Part shown: piece by piece, positions 41,034 to 49,701 of the stretch
How positions within the stretch are numbered: position 1 is the stretch's first letter
Layout of the letters: every line of letters begins with the position of its first letter
Assembly: GCA_934525065.1 (NCBI GenBank)
Contig: CAKSYX010000001.1
Span: 1 to 64,000, forward strand
Reading direction: 5' to 3'
Length of the DNA stretch: 64,000 bases
Source: an uncultured Eubacteriales bacterium
GTDB taxonomy: Bacteria > Bacillota > Clostridia > Oscillospirales > Acutalibacteraceae
Made by a program: the position numbers and the translations under genes
The notes under the pieces: generated by a model
Database searches by the model: none
What the model was told of the DNA's origin: nothing
What the model saw: only the letters and a program-made list of their open reading frames with translations

Positions 41034-43316
41034 ATGGATTCCATAACTTCGCTTGACCTCAAAATTATTGAAATGTCCGAAAGAATCAGAGAGCTGCGCA
41101 AGGATGTCGGCTTTTCTCCGGAAAAGATGGCAATGCTGACCGATGTCAGCACCGATGAGTACCTTGCCTGCGAAAACGGCTGTCATGATTTAAGCTTTGC
41201 ATTTCTGTACCGTTGTGCTCTCGCTTTCGGCGTTGACGTTTCCGAAATCATTGAGGGCTCTGCACCGAAACTGAAGTCATACACAATTACGCGGAAAAAT
41301 GACGGTCAGCGTATTGAGCGCGCGCACGGCATGGATTACTATAATCTTGCTGCTTCGTTCCGAAACAGGATTGCCGAACCGCTTTATGTTGAATGTGTAT
41401 ACAGTGAGGAGGCTCTTCACCGTGACATAGAACTGACTACTCACGTTGGCCAGGAATGCGACCTTGTAATAAGCGGAACAATGAAGCTTCAAATCGGAAC
41501 ACATACGGAAATTCTTCATGAAGGCGACTGCGCATATTATGATTCTTCAACACCGCATGGAATGATTGCGCTTGACGGTGAAAACTGTAAGTTTTATGCA
41601 ATTGTTCTTAATCCGATGAATTGGAGTCAGGAGACGGTTCAAGAATTTCGCAATGAAAAAGACATCAAGCGAATCAAAACCAATAAGCGTATATATCACA
41701 AATTTATTCATCCGGTTGAAGATGAATCCGGTGCGCTTAAATCTATCAGCTTCGAAAACGAAAACACCTTCAATTTTGCGTTTGATGTTGTTGATGCTTT
41801 GGCTGAACGTTCACCGCAAAAACGTGCAATGCTGCATATTTCAAAGGATAAGAAAGAGAAAGATATTACTTTCCTTGAGATGAAGGAAAATTCGGCTAAG
41901 TGCGCCAATTACTTCAAAAGTCTCGGAATCAAAAAAGGCGACCGCGTAATGCTTGTTATAAAACGCAGATATCAGTTTTGGTTTGCTCTTCTCGGCCTTC
42001 ATAAGCTGGGCGCCATAGCGATTCCTGCGAGCAATCTTTTGCAGGAGCACGATTATTCCTACCGCTTCAATGCGGCCGGTGTTTCGGCAATCGTTTGCGC
42101 GGGAGAGGATTTCATTTGTGAGCAGATTGATAAGGCGCAAATGGATTCACCGTCGCTTAAAATTAAAATCTGTACTGACGGGAAACGTGACGGCTGGCAT
42201 TCGCTTGATGGCGAATATCCGCTGTTCAGCGAAAAGTTCGTGAGAACCGACGACACCCCCTGCGGCAACGACCTGATGCTCATGTTCTTCACTTCCGGAA
42301 CTACAGGATACCCCAAAATTGCCGCACATTCATACAAATATCCGCTTGGACACTTTATCACGGCAAACTACTGGCATTGCGTTAACCCGAACGGACTCCA
42401 CCTCACAATTTCAGACACCGGCTGGGCTAAAGCAATGTGGGGCAAGCTTTACGGTCAATGGCTTTGCGAAGGCGCTGTTTTTGCTTATGATTTTGACCGC
42501 TTTGACGCAGCTGATATACTACCGATGTTCAAAAAATATAACATTACAACGTTTTGCGCTCCTCCAACAATGTACCGCATGATGATCAAGGAAGATCTTG
42601 AAAAATACGACCTTTCGTCTGTTGAACACGCAACGATTGCAGGTGAGGCGCTGAACCCGGAAGTGTTCAAGCGGCTTGAAGAGTTGACCGGTCTTAAGGT
42701 TATGGAGGGCTTCGGCCAATCGGAAACGACGCTTGTCATCGGCAACCTCTTCGGTTCAAAACATAAGCTTGGCTCAATGGGCAAGCCTACGCCGCTCTAT
42801 GACGTTGATCTTGTTGATTCTGACGGAAAGAGCGTTAAGGTCGGTGAACCGGGGGAAATCGTAATAAGAACCGAAAAAGGGGCACCTTGTGGCTTGTTTA
42901 CCGGCTATTACGGCGATAAGAAGCAGACTAATTCGGCATGGCACAACGGAATGTATCACACGGGTGATGTTGCGTGGCGTGATGAGGATGGGTATTATTG
43001 GTACGTCAGCCGTATTGACGATGTTATCAAATCTTCCGGCTACCGTATTGGTCCGTTTGAAATTGAAAGTGTGATCATGGAACTTCCGTATGTTCTTGAA
43101 TGCGGCGTTTGCGCTGCGCCTGATGAGGTCAGGGGACAGGTCGTTAAAGCCTGCATCGTCCTGACAAAAGATACAACAGGAACAGAAGAACTCAAAAAAG
43201 ATATACAAACTTACGTTAAAACTCATACAGCTCCCTATAAATATCCGCGTATAGTTGAATTCAGGAATGAACTGCCGAAAACAACGAGCGGAAAAATCAT
43301 CAGAGCAAAGCTTTAA
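41034..43316 (+). CDS. XRE-cupin-acyl-CoA synthetase fusion (copy 2)
   Basis: 760 residues, clearly paralogous to the gene at 38357 along its whole length. XRE domain about 10-75, cupin about 80-195 (HVGQECDLVISGTMKL, STPHGMIALDGE), synthetase about 235-760 with FFTSGTTGYPK, MEGFGQSETT, YHTGDVAWRDEDGY, DDVIKSSGYRIGP and PKTTSGKIIR. The T-box in front is read as Val, suggesting isobutyrate as the acid activated; this is inference. ATG follows GGGAGGAAA. It heads an operon with a P-loop ATPase, the VOR subunits and ilvE, all closely spaced. Confidence 0.9.
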   Translation: MDSITSLDLKIIEMSERIRELRKDVGFSPEKMAMLTDVSTDEYLACENGCHDLSFAFLYRCALAFGVDVSEIIEGSAPKLKSYTITRKNDGQRIERAHGMDYYNLAASFRNRIAEPLYVECVYSEEALHRDIELTTHVGQECDLVISGTMKLQIGTHTEILHEGDCAYYDSSTPHGMIALDGENCKFYAIVLNPMNWSQETVQEFRNEKDIKRIKTNKRIYHKFIHPVEDESGALKSISFENENTFNFAFDVVDALAERSPQKRAMLHISKDKKEKDITFLEMKENSAKCANYFKSLGIKKGDRVMLVIKRRYQFWFALLGLHKLGAIAIPASNLLQEHDYSYRFNAAGVSAIVCAGEDFICEQIDKAQMDSPSLKIKICTDGKRDGWHSLDGEYPLFSEKFVRTDDTPCGNDLMLMFFTSGTTGYPKIAAHSYKYPLGHFITANYWHCVNPNGLHLTISDTGWAKAMWGKLYGQWLCEGAVFAYDFDRFDAADILPMFKKYNITTFCAPPTMYRMMIKEDLEKYDLSSVEHATIAGEALNPEVFKRLEELTGLKVMEGFGQSETTLVIGNLFGSKHKLGSMGKPTPLYDVDLVDSDGKSVKVGEPGEIVIRTEKGAPCGLFTGYYGDKKQTNSAWHNGMYHTGDVAWRDEDGYYWYVSRIDDVIKSSGYRIGPFEIESVIMELPYVLECGVCAAPDEVRGQVVKACIVLTKDTTGTEELKKDIQTYVKTHTAPYKYPRIVEFRNELPKTTSGKIIRAKL

Positions 43317-43330
43317 AGGAGAGTGATTTT

Positions 43331-43999
43331 GTGGAGGATAAGCTTATCAATGTTTTTTGCGGACATTACGGCAGCGGAAAAACGAATGTTGCCGTGAATT
43401 TTGCCTTTGACCTGAGAAAGCGTCATGAAAAAGTAAGCATACTCGATCTAGACATCGTAAACCCGTATTTCAGAACTAAGGACAGCGAAACAGAGCTTAA
43501 GGAAAAGGATATTGAACTGATCTGCTCATCATATGCCGCTTCAAATCTTGATATTCCGGCTTTGCCGTCTGAAATGTATGCTCCGTTTTGCGGCAAGAAC
43601 AATTATACTGTCCTTGATATTGGCGGTGACGACAGGGGAGCGGTCGCTCTCGGAAGGTTTGCGCCGCTTATCAAAAAAAGCGGGAACTATCAGATGCTCT
43701 TTGTTGTGAACTTTTACCGTCCGCTGACGCAAACAGCGGAAGAAGCAATTGAAGTTATGCGTGAAATTGAAAATGCCTGCTCACTTTCCTTTACAGGAAT
43801 AGTTAATAACTCAAATGTCGGTATTCAGACAAAGAAAGAGTATGTTGAAGAAACTTTTTCTCTCGTTCAAAAACTGTGTGAACTTTCGTCTCTTCCGCTT
43901 GTTATGACAACGGTAAGGGAGGATCTTTCAGAGCAGTTTGATAATAACAGTTTAAACATTTTTTCGTTGAAGCTTCAAAAGTCAATTTTAGGAGGTTGA
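43331..43999 (+). CDS. P-loop ATPase of the MinD/CobQ-like group in the VOR operon
   Basis: 222 residues. The N-terminal CGHYGSGKTNVAVNFA is a deviant Walker A, and LDLDIVNPYFRT and VLDIGGDDRGAVALG fit the SIMIBI ATPase fold, with no clear membrane helix. Function is unknown to me; possibilities are a maturation or cluster-insertion factor for the oxidoreductase encoded next. The start is GTG, after AAAGGAGAG. It lies 14 bases after the synthetase and 3 bases before the ferredoxin gene, so co-translation with VOR is likely. Confidence 0.8.
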   Translation: MEDKLINVFCGHYGSGKTNVAVNFAFDLRKRHEKVSILDLDIVNPYFRTKDSETELKEKDIELICSSYAASNLDIPALPSEMYAPFCGKNNYTVLDIGGDDRGAVALGRFAPLIKKSGNYQMLFVVNFYRPLTQTAEEAIEVMREIENACSLSFTGIVNNSNVGIQTKKEYVEETFSLVQKLCELSSLPLVMTTVREDLSEQFDNNSLNIFSLKLQKSILGG

Positions 44000-44002
44000 A
44001 AA

Positions 44003-44209
44003 ATGGCAAAGGTAACTTTTGAAACCGATCTGTGTAAAGGCTGCGGACTTTGCGTTGACGCTTGCCCCAAAAACCTAATTCGGATCGCAGAAAACAAAAT
44101 CAACGCAAAAGGACATTCACCGGCAGAGATGACCGATCGGGAAAAGTGCATCGGCTGCGCTTTTTGCGCAACAATGTGCCCTGATTGCGTCATAACGGTT
44201 GAAAAGTGA
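44003..44209 (+). CDS. vorD: 2-oxoacid:ferredoxin oxidoreductase, ferredoxin-like delta subunit
   Basis: 68 residues with two 4Fe-4S motifs, CKGCGLCVDACPK and CIGCAFCATMCPD. It carries electrons between ferredoxin and the alpha/beta core. ATG follows TAGGAGGTTG. Immediately followed by the alpha subunit. The separate small delta subunit is typical of KOR/VOR enzymes. Confidence 0.93.
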   Translation: MAKVTFETDLCKGCGLCVDACPKNLIRIAENKINAKGHSPAEMTDREKCIGCAFCATMCPDCVITVEK

Positions 44210-44219
44210 GGTGGAAAAA

Positions 44220-45284
44220 ATGACAGATAAGGTACTTATGAAAGGCAATGAAGCAATAGCCGAGGCTGCAATTCTTGCCGGCTGCCGCTTTTATTTCGGC
44301 TATCCGATCACTCCGCAGACCGAAGTTGCGGCATACATGGCTAAAAGAATGCCGAAAATCGGCGGAGTTTTTCTTCAGGCCGAAAGTGAGGTCGCCGCAA
44401 TAAACATGGTATATGGTGTTTCCGCAGCAGGTAAGAGAGTCATGACCTCCTCCTCAAGCCCCGGAATTTCCCTCAAGAGTGAAGGACTTTCCTATCTTGC
44501 CGGTTCGGATCTTCCCGCTCTTGTTGTCAACGTTCAGCGCGGCGGTCCGGGCCTTGGAGGAATTCAGCCGAGCCAGTCCGATTACTTTCAGGCAACAAAG
44601 GGCGGTGGACACGGAGATTACAAAATGATTGTTCTTGCTCCTGCGTCTGTTCAGGAAATGGCTTCGCTCACTGTTAAGGGCTTTGACCTTGCTGATAAAT
44701 ACAGAATGACTTCAATGATCCTTGCCGATGGAACAATGGGTCAGATGATGGAGCCTGTTTCGCTTGAAAAGGTTGAGGAAACAAGCTACGATAAGCCATG
44801 GGCTGTTACGGGAACTAAAGGCGAAAGAGCGCACAACATCGTTAATTCGCTGTCGCTTGTTCCCGAAGAGCTCGAAAATCTCAACTTTGCCAGATTTGAA
44901 AGATATAAAAAGGTTGAAGAAAACGAAGTCATGTATGAAAGCTTTATGATGGACGACGCCGAAATCTGCGTTGTTGCCTTCGGAATTGCTGCAAGAGTTT
45001 CAAAAAATGCAATTGTTGAAGCAAGAAGGAAAGGAATCAAGGTCGGCCTTATCAGACCTATTACACTTTGGCCGTTCCCGAAAAAAGTCCTTCTTGAAGC
45101 TGCCGAAAAGGTTCATTCTTTCATCAGCGTTGAGCTTTCAATGGGTCAGATGATTGAAGATATCGAGCTTGCAATCAAGTGTAAGCGTCCGGTTACGCTC
45201 TGCAACCGTGTCGGCGGAATGATTCCTTCGCCGAAGCAGGTTCTTGAAGCAATTGAAAATGCAGACAAAGGAGGAAAAGAATAA
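44220..45284 (+). CDS. vorB: 2-oxoacid:ferredoxin oxidoreductase alpha subunit (VorB type)
   Basis: 354 residues. FYFGYPITPQTEVAAYMAKR, LQAESEVAAINMVYG, TSSSSPGISLKSEGLSYLAG and RGGPGLGGIQPSQSDYFQ are hallmarks of the branched-chain/2-oxoglutarate group, and the whole matches what is commonly annotated as 3-methyl-2-oxobutanoate oxidoreductase VorB. A strict choice between VOR and KOR is not possible by eye, but IlvE and the T-box context support branched-chain 2-oxoacids. ATG follows GAGGTGG. The stop overlaps the next start (TAATG). Confidence 0.92.
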   Translation: MTDKVLMKGNEAIAEAAILAGCRFYFGYPITPQTEVAAYMAKRMPKIGGVFLQAESEVAAINMVYGVSAAGKRVMTSSSSPGISLKSEGLSYLAGSDLPALVVNVQRGGPGLGGIQPSQSDYFQATKGGGHGDYKMIVLAPASVQEMASLTVKGFDLADKYRMTSMILADGTMGQMMEPVSLEKVEETSYDKPWAVTGTKGERAHNIVNSLSLVPEELENLNFARFERYKKVEENEVMYESFMMDDAEICVVAFGIAARVSKNAIVEARRKGIKVGLIRPITLWPFPKKVLLEAAEKVHSFISVELSMGQMIEDIELAIKCKRPVTLCNRVGGMIPSPKQVLEAIENADKGGKE

Positions 45285-46036
45285 TGGTTGTTTTTAAAAA
45301 GCCTGAGTCACTGACCGATATTCCGTTCCATTATTGCCCCGGCTGCACACACGGAATTATTCATCGCCTCGTTGCCGAAGCGATCGACGAGCTCGGAATT
45401 GAAGGCAAAACTGTTGGAATTGCCCCGGTAGGTTGTGCTGTTCTTGCGTATAATTACTTTGCCTGCGATATGGTTGAAGCTGCGCACGGAAGAGCACCGG
45501 CTGTTGCAACGGGAGTAAAGCGCGCGAATCCCGATAATATTGTATTTACCTATCAAGGTGACGGAGACCTCGCTTCGATCGGTATGGCGGAAACGGTTCA
45601 TGCTGCCACAAGAAACGAAAATATCACCGTAATTTTCGTCAATAACGCCATTTACGGAATGACCGGTGGGCAGATGGCGCCGACTTCTCTTCCCGGTCAG
45701 GTCACTCAGACCTCTCCGTATGGCCGTGACGTTAATCTTTGCGGCTATCCCGTAAAGGTCTGTGAAATGCTCTCACAGCTTGACGGAGCGGAATATATTG
45801 AACGTGTTGCCGTCAACAACGTGAAAAACGTTAAAGCGGCGAAGAAAGCAATTAAAAAGGCTTTTCAGAATCAGATCGACAAAAAGGGCTTTTCTCTTAT
45901 TGAGGTTGTCTCAAGCTGTCCGACAAACTGGGGCATGACTCCGCAGAATGCTCTCAAATGGCTTGAAGAAAACATGATTCCATATTATCCCCTCGGTGTG
46001 TATAAAGACAGAAGCTCAGAAAAGGAGGCCAAGTGA
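45284..46036 (+). CDS. vorA: 2-oxoacid:ferredoxin oxidoreductase beta subunit (TPP-binding)
   Basis: 250 residues. YCPGCTHGIIHR with cluster cysteines, the TPP/metal motif QGDGDLASIGMAETVHA and NNAIYGMTGGQMAPTS are characteristic. This subunit carries the carboligase/decarboxylase site. ATG overlaps the alpha stop by one base and the stop overlaps the gamma start as ATGA. Confidence 0.93.
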   Translation: MVVFKKPESLTDIPFHYCPGCTHGIIHRLVAEAIDELGIEGKTVGIAPVGCAVLAYNYFACDMVEAAHGRAPAVATGVKRANPDNIVFTYQGDGDLASIGMAETVHAATRNENITVIFVNNAIYGMTGGQMAPTSLPGQVTQTSPYGRDVNLCGYPVKVCEMLSQLDGAEYIERVAVNNVKNVKAAKKAIKKAFQNQIDKKGFSLIEVVSSCPTNWGMTPQNALKWLEENMIPYYPLGVYKDRSSEKEAK

Positions 46037-46566
46037 TGAATATGCAGATTCTTCTTGCCGGTTTCGGCGGACAAGGCGTTCTTTTTGCCGGAAAATTTCT
46101 TGCAACCAAAGGGCTTATTGAAGAAAAAAATGTCAGCTGGCTTCCTTCATACGGCCCGGAAATGCGCGGCGGAACAGCTAATTGCAGCGTAATAATCAGT
46201 GATGAACCGGTCGGTTCACCGATAGTAAGCGACCCGGATTGTCTCATTGCAATGAACCTACCCTCTCTCAAACGATATGAAAACAGCGTTGTTCCCGGCG
46301 GAATGATTATTCTTGATTCAACACTCATTGACGAGAGGGCGCAGAGAGACGATGTTTCGGTCTTTTGTGTTCCTGCAACAAAAATGGCCAAAGACGAAGG
46401 CTTTGCAACGCTCGCAAACATGATTCTTTGCGGAAAGCTCATCAAAGAATGCTCTGACCTCAGTTTTAAAAATACCGAGGATGCGCTCAAAAAGGTTATC
46501 CCGGCACGTAAAGCAAACCTGCTTGATATCAATCTTAAAGCGCTCAGGTTGGGTTATGAATATTAA
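46036..46566 (+). CDS. vorC: 2-oxoacid:ferredoxin oxidoreductase gamma subunit
   Basis: 176 residues. LAGFGGQGVLFAGKFLA, SYGPEMRGGTANCSV and PATKMAKDEG are the family landmarks for the CoA-binding gamma subunit. ATG at 46036 is seven bases after AAAGGAGG; an ATG two codons later is possible. ilvE follows after 45 bases with no terminator between. Confidence 0.93.
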   Translation: MNMQILLAGFGGQGVLFAGKFLATKGLIEEKNVSWLPSYGPEMRGGTANCSVIISDEPVGSPIVSDPDCLIAMNLPSLKRYENSVVPGGMIILDSTLIDERAQRDDVSVFCVPATKMAKDEGFATLANMILCGKLIKECSDLSFKNTEDALKKVIPARKANLLDINLKALRLGYEY

Positions 46567-46611
46567 CATAAAGGCATAAGCCGTTAGATTCTATTGAAAG
46601 AAGTTGATACA

Positions 46612-47685
46612 ATGGAAATCAAAGTAATAAGAACTCAGTCTCCAAAGGAAAAACCGAAGAAAGATGAAAAGCTCAGCTTCGGCAGAATTTTTACCGATCA
46701 TATGTTCATGATGGACTACACCGAAGGACAGGGATGGCATGACGCAAGAATAGTGCCGTTCGGCAACATCAGCCTTTCGCCGGCCGCTATGGTTTTACAC
46801 TACGGTCAGGAAATGTTTGAGGGCATGAAGGCGTATCACGGTGTTGACGGAAATGTATATCTTTTCCGCCCGGATATGAACGCAAAAAGGGCCAACAGCT
46901 CAAACAGACGTCTGTGCATTCCTGAAATTCCCGAGGAAGATTTTGTTGAAGCCGTCAAAGCTGTTGTTGACATTGACCGCGACTGGATTCCAACAGAAGA
47001 AGGAACTTCACTTTACATTCGTCCGTTTATAATTGCAACAGAGCCGTTCCTCGGCGTTGCACCTTCGGTCAGTTATACATTCATGATCATCCTTTCACCC
47101 TCAGGTCCGTATTATGAAAACGGCCTCGAACCTGTCGGAATCTGGATCGAGGATGAGTATGTCCGCGCCGTCAGAGGCGGAATGGGCTACATTAAAACCG
47201 GCGGAAACTATGCCGCAAGTTTGATTGCTCAGGTTAAAGCTCACGACAGCGGTTATTCTCAGGTACTTTGGCTTGACGGTGTTGAGAGGAAGTACATAGA
47301 AGAAGTCGGTGCGATGAATATCTGCTTCAAAATTAATGGAAAGGTCGTCACTCCCGCGCTCAACGGAAGCATTCTTCCCGGTGTTACGCGTGATTCAATT
47401 CTCAGAGTATGCCGCGACTGGGGCTATGAGGTTGAAGAGAGGAGAATTTCCGTTGATGAGCTTGTTGCCGCTGCCCGTGACGGCTCGCTTGAGGAAGTTT
47501 TCGGAACCGGAACCGCCGCCGTTGTTTCACCTGTTAATAAGCTTCGCTATGAAAACGAAGTTATGGACATAGGAGACGGAAAAATCGGTCCGCTTACTCA
47601 AAAGCTTTACGATGAGCTTACCGGTATTCAGTGGGTCAAAAGAGACGATCCGCGTGGCTGGAGAGTTTTTGTTGACAAAGCATAA
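46612..47685 (+). CDS. ilvE: Branched-chain amino-acid aminotransferase
   Basis: 357 residues, fold-type IV PLP enzyme. MVLHYGQEMFEGMKAY, FRPDMNAKRANSSNRRL, YIRPFIIATE, GGMGYIKTGGNYAASL with the PLP lysine, and VFGTGTAAVVSPV. Converts valine, leucine and isoleucine to and from their 2-oxoacids with glutamate. In this operon it would complete amino-acid formation from the oxoacids made by VOR. ATG at 46612 has only a weak ribosome site (GAAAGAAG). A strong terminator follows. Confidence 0.96.
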   Translation: MEIKVIRTQSPKEKPKKDEKLSFGRIFTDHMFMMDYTEGQGWHDARIVPFGNISLSPAAMVLHYGQEMFEGMKAYHGVDGNVYLFRPDMNAKRANSSNRRLCIPEIPEEDFVEAVKAVVDIDRDWIPTEEGTSLYIRPFIIATEPFLGVAPSVSYTFMIILSPSGPYYENGLEPVGIWIEDEYVRAVRGGMGYIKTGGNYAASLIAQVKAHDSGYSQVLWLDGVERKYIEEVGAMNICFKINGKVVTPALNGSILPGVTRDSILRVCRDWGYEVEERRISVDELVAAARDGSLEEVFGTGTAAVVSPVNKLRYENEVMDIGDGKIGPLTQKLYDELTGIQWVKRDDPRGWRVFVDKA

Positions 47686-47738
47686 TTGCAATAAACGGTA
47701 CTGTCGCATTTAGCGCAGACCAAAGAGCAAAACAAAAA

Positions 47739-47804
47739 AAAGACTATATTTCACGAAGCTTATCAAAACCGAGGCTTCCTATGAAATATAGTCTTTGTTT
47801 TTTT
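47739..47804 (+). terminator. Strong bidirectional terminator between ilvE and the mreB-like gene
   Basis: AAAGACTATATTTCA (47739-47753) pairs perfectly with TGAAATATAGTCTTT (47782-47796), with an inner GAAGC/GCTTC stem. It is flanked by Ts on the plus strand and by eight As, so it can end transcription from either side. Confidence 0.9.
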
Positions 47805-47916
47805 GATGATATTGAAAATAATTTTGCTCTTTTAAGCGTTTTTTGCCCACTCGCGGTATCTACATACAGCTTCGGGGCGAAGAAAACACTAAATGCGGCA
47901 GCCAGTTAATCTTCTG

Positions 47917-48936
47917 TCAAATCTCCTCCCGCATTCTGAAAATAAAGCCAAGGTCTTCATATTGTTTGATGTTTCTCAAAGCATAGCCCGCTCCTTTTGC
48001 GGCGCAGTTTTCACTATCTGCACTGAGCTTAACCGGCATTTTCAACATATCTGTCAGAGCCGAATCAAGTCCGCGAAGCTTTGCGCCGCCGCCTGCAAGG
48101 ATTATCCCGTCGGTGCAGATGTCAGAGTAAAGCTCGGGCAAGCTTTCTTCAAGAATATCGAGTATTCCTGTAGCAATCAGCTTGACGCTGTCTCTGAGTG
48201 CCTTAAAAATTTCGCTTGAGGTGACGGAAAACAGAAGAGGGATTCCGGTGATATGTTCCTTCCCGGCAACAGTCAACTCAAGTTCTTCCTCGGGCAGTTG
48301 TGCACAGCCTACAGTGCACTTGATTTTTTCCGCAGTGTGTAATCCTATATCATAACCGCGTTCTTTTTTTATATACTGACATATAGCCTCGTTTAAATCG
48401 TTACCGCCAAATCTAAGGGTTTTGAAATACGCAGGAGTTTGCATGGTTATTACTGAAATATCTGTTGTTCCGGCTCCGATGTCAACGACCATAACTCCGT
48501 GAGGAGAATTGATTTCAATTCCGGTACCCAAGGCGCAGGCAATCGGCGTTTCAATTAGGCTCACTCTCCCGGCGCAGCCTGAAGAAATCATCGAAATCAG
48601 CGTTCTTTTTTCCGGCATTGTAAGACCGACTGGCGTATTCACAATAACATTCGGCTTAAAAATGCTGTTTTTACAAATTTTTGTAATTATTTGCTCGGTA
48701 ACACTACTCATAATGTTGAAGCGAGAAATTACACCGGACTGAATCGGCAGAACACACTCAAGCGTGTCCGGTGTTCGTCCGAGCATTTCAAAAGCACTGT
48801 TCCCGATAGCTACGATTTCTCCGGTGTTTTTATCAATGGTAGCGGCGTTAGCCTCTTTATATACAATTCCGCGCCCGGCAACGAAAACGGTTATCATGCC
48901 TGTGCCAAGGTCGATTGCGATATTGTATCCTGCCAT
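47917..48936 (-). CDS. MreB/Mbl-like actin-family protein
   Basis: 339 residues. Phosphate-1 IAIDLGTGMITVFVAGRGIVY, phosphate-2 VVDIGAGTTDISVI, and the adenosine motif LAGGGAKLRG. It is an MreB-family filament protein organising cell-wall growth. The N-terminus lacks the basic amphipathic helix of some MreBs. Typical MreB has DLGTANT; here it is DLGTGMIT, and the sequence diverges from canonical MreB along its length, so a secondary paralogue is likely. ATG follows TTGGGGGTG. It is the last gene of recD2-comF-mreB, read right to left. Confidence 0.88.
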   Translation of the reverse strand: MAGYNIAIDLGTGMITVFVAGRGIVYKEANAATIDKNTGEIVAIGNSAFEMLGRTPDTLECVLPIQSGVISRFNIMSSVTEQIITKICKNSIFKPNVIVNTPVGLTMPEKRTLISMISSGCAGRVSLIETPIACALGTGIEINSPHGVMVVDIGAGTTDISVITMQTPAYFKTLRFGGNDLNEAICQYIKKERGYDIGLHTAEKIKCTVGCAQLPEEELELTVAGKEHITGIPLLFSVTSSEIFKALRDSVKLIATGILDILEESLPELYSDICTDGIILAGGGAKLRGLDSALTDMLKMPVKLSADSENCAAKGAGYALRNIKQYEDLGFIFRMREEI

Positions 48937-48972
48937 TTAAACACCCCCAATATAGAATGAATTTTATACATA

Positions 48973-49701
48973 TTATCGTGTTTTGTCAAGTTTCCATGTT
49001 ATTGGAACAAAATAGTCGGTTATTGCCGCACAAAGACAATATACGTCGTCGGCTCCGGCATCAAAAAGAACGTCAGAGCATTCCTTGAGCGTTGCTCCGG
49101 TTGTTTTGATGTCATCACAAAGCAAAACGGTTTTTCCGTTGAGGTCAAATTCTTCATTCGCTGAAAACGCCGAATTCAGGTTGTTGAGTCTGTCCTGCTT
49201 TGAAAGGTTATGTTGATTAAGTGTGTCTTTAACTTTAATAATCAGCTCGGTGTAATCAAGCAGCAACTCGTCACACACCTGCCTTGCAAGCAATTCGCTT
49301 TGGTTGTATCCCCGCTTTTGGAGCTTTGCCGCTGTCAACGGAACCGCGCAGACGTAATCGGGTGTCACGTTCGGATAGACCGAGGCAAACCTCAAGCTCA
49401 TCTCATGGGCGAGAAACTCGCTTTCTTCGGGCTTTTGATGAAATTTCAGGTTGTGAAGCCGCTCTTTAATTTCACCGCTGTAAAAGAACGGTGCGGTGAT
49501 ATGAGAAAGGTACGCCGCACCGTTATAACCGCAACAGCAGTTATCGCTTTCAGAGCCGCAATGTTCACAAAAATCTTCGCTGACTCTCGGAAGCATTCTG
49601 AAACCGCAGGATGAACAGGCTTTATGTCCTATCGGTATAATATCACCGCAGTTTTTGCAAACCTCAGGAAAAAAGATTCGTTTGAGTGTGTTTAAAATCA
49701 T
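48973..49701 (-). CDS. comF: ComF-family phosphoribosyltransferase-like protein
   Basis: 242 residues. N-terminal zinc-finger cysteines in CKNC, CSSCG and CEHCG, then CAVPLTAAKLQKRGYNQSELLAR, and the PRPP-loop VLLCDDIKTTGATLKEC. ComF proteins take part in DNA uptake or single-strand DNA handling. Its start lies 38 bases inside recD2, so the two are coupled. Confidence 0.92.
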   Translation of the reverse strand: MILNTLKRIFFPEVCKNCGDIIPIGHKACSSCGFRMLPRVSEDFCEHCGSESDNCCCGYNGAAYLSHITAPFFYSGEIKERLHNLKFHQKPEESEFLAHEMSLRFASVYPNVTPDYVCAVPLTAAKLQKRGYNQSELLARQVCDELLLDYTELIIKVKDTLNQHNLSKQDRLNNLNSAFSANEEFDLNGKTVLLCDDIKTTGATLKECSDVLFDAGADDVYCLCAAITDYFVPITWKLDKTR

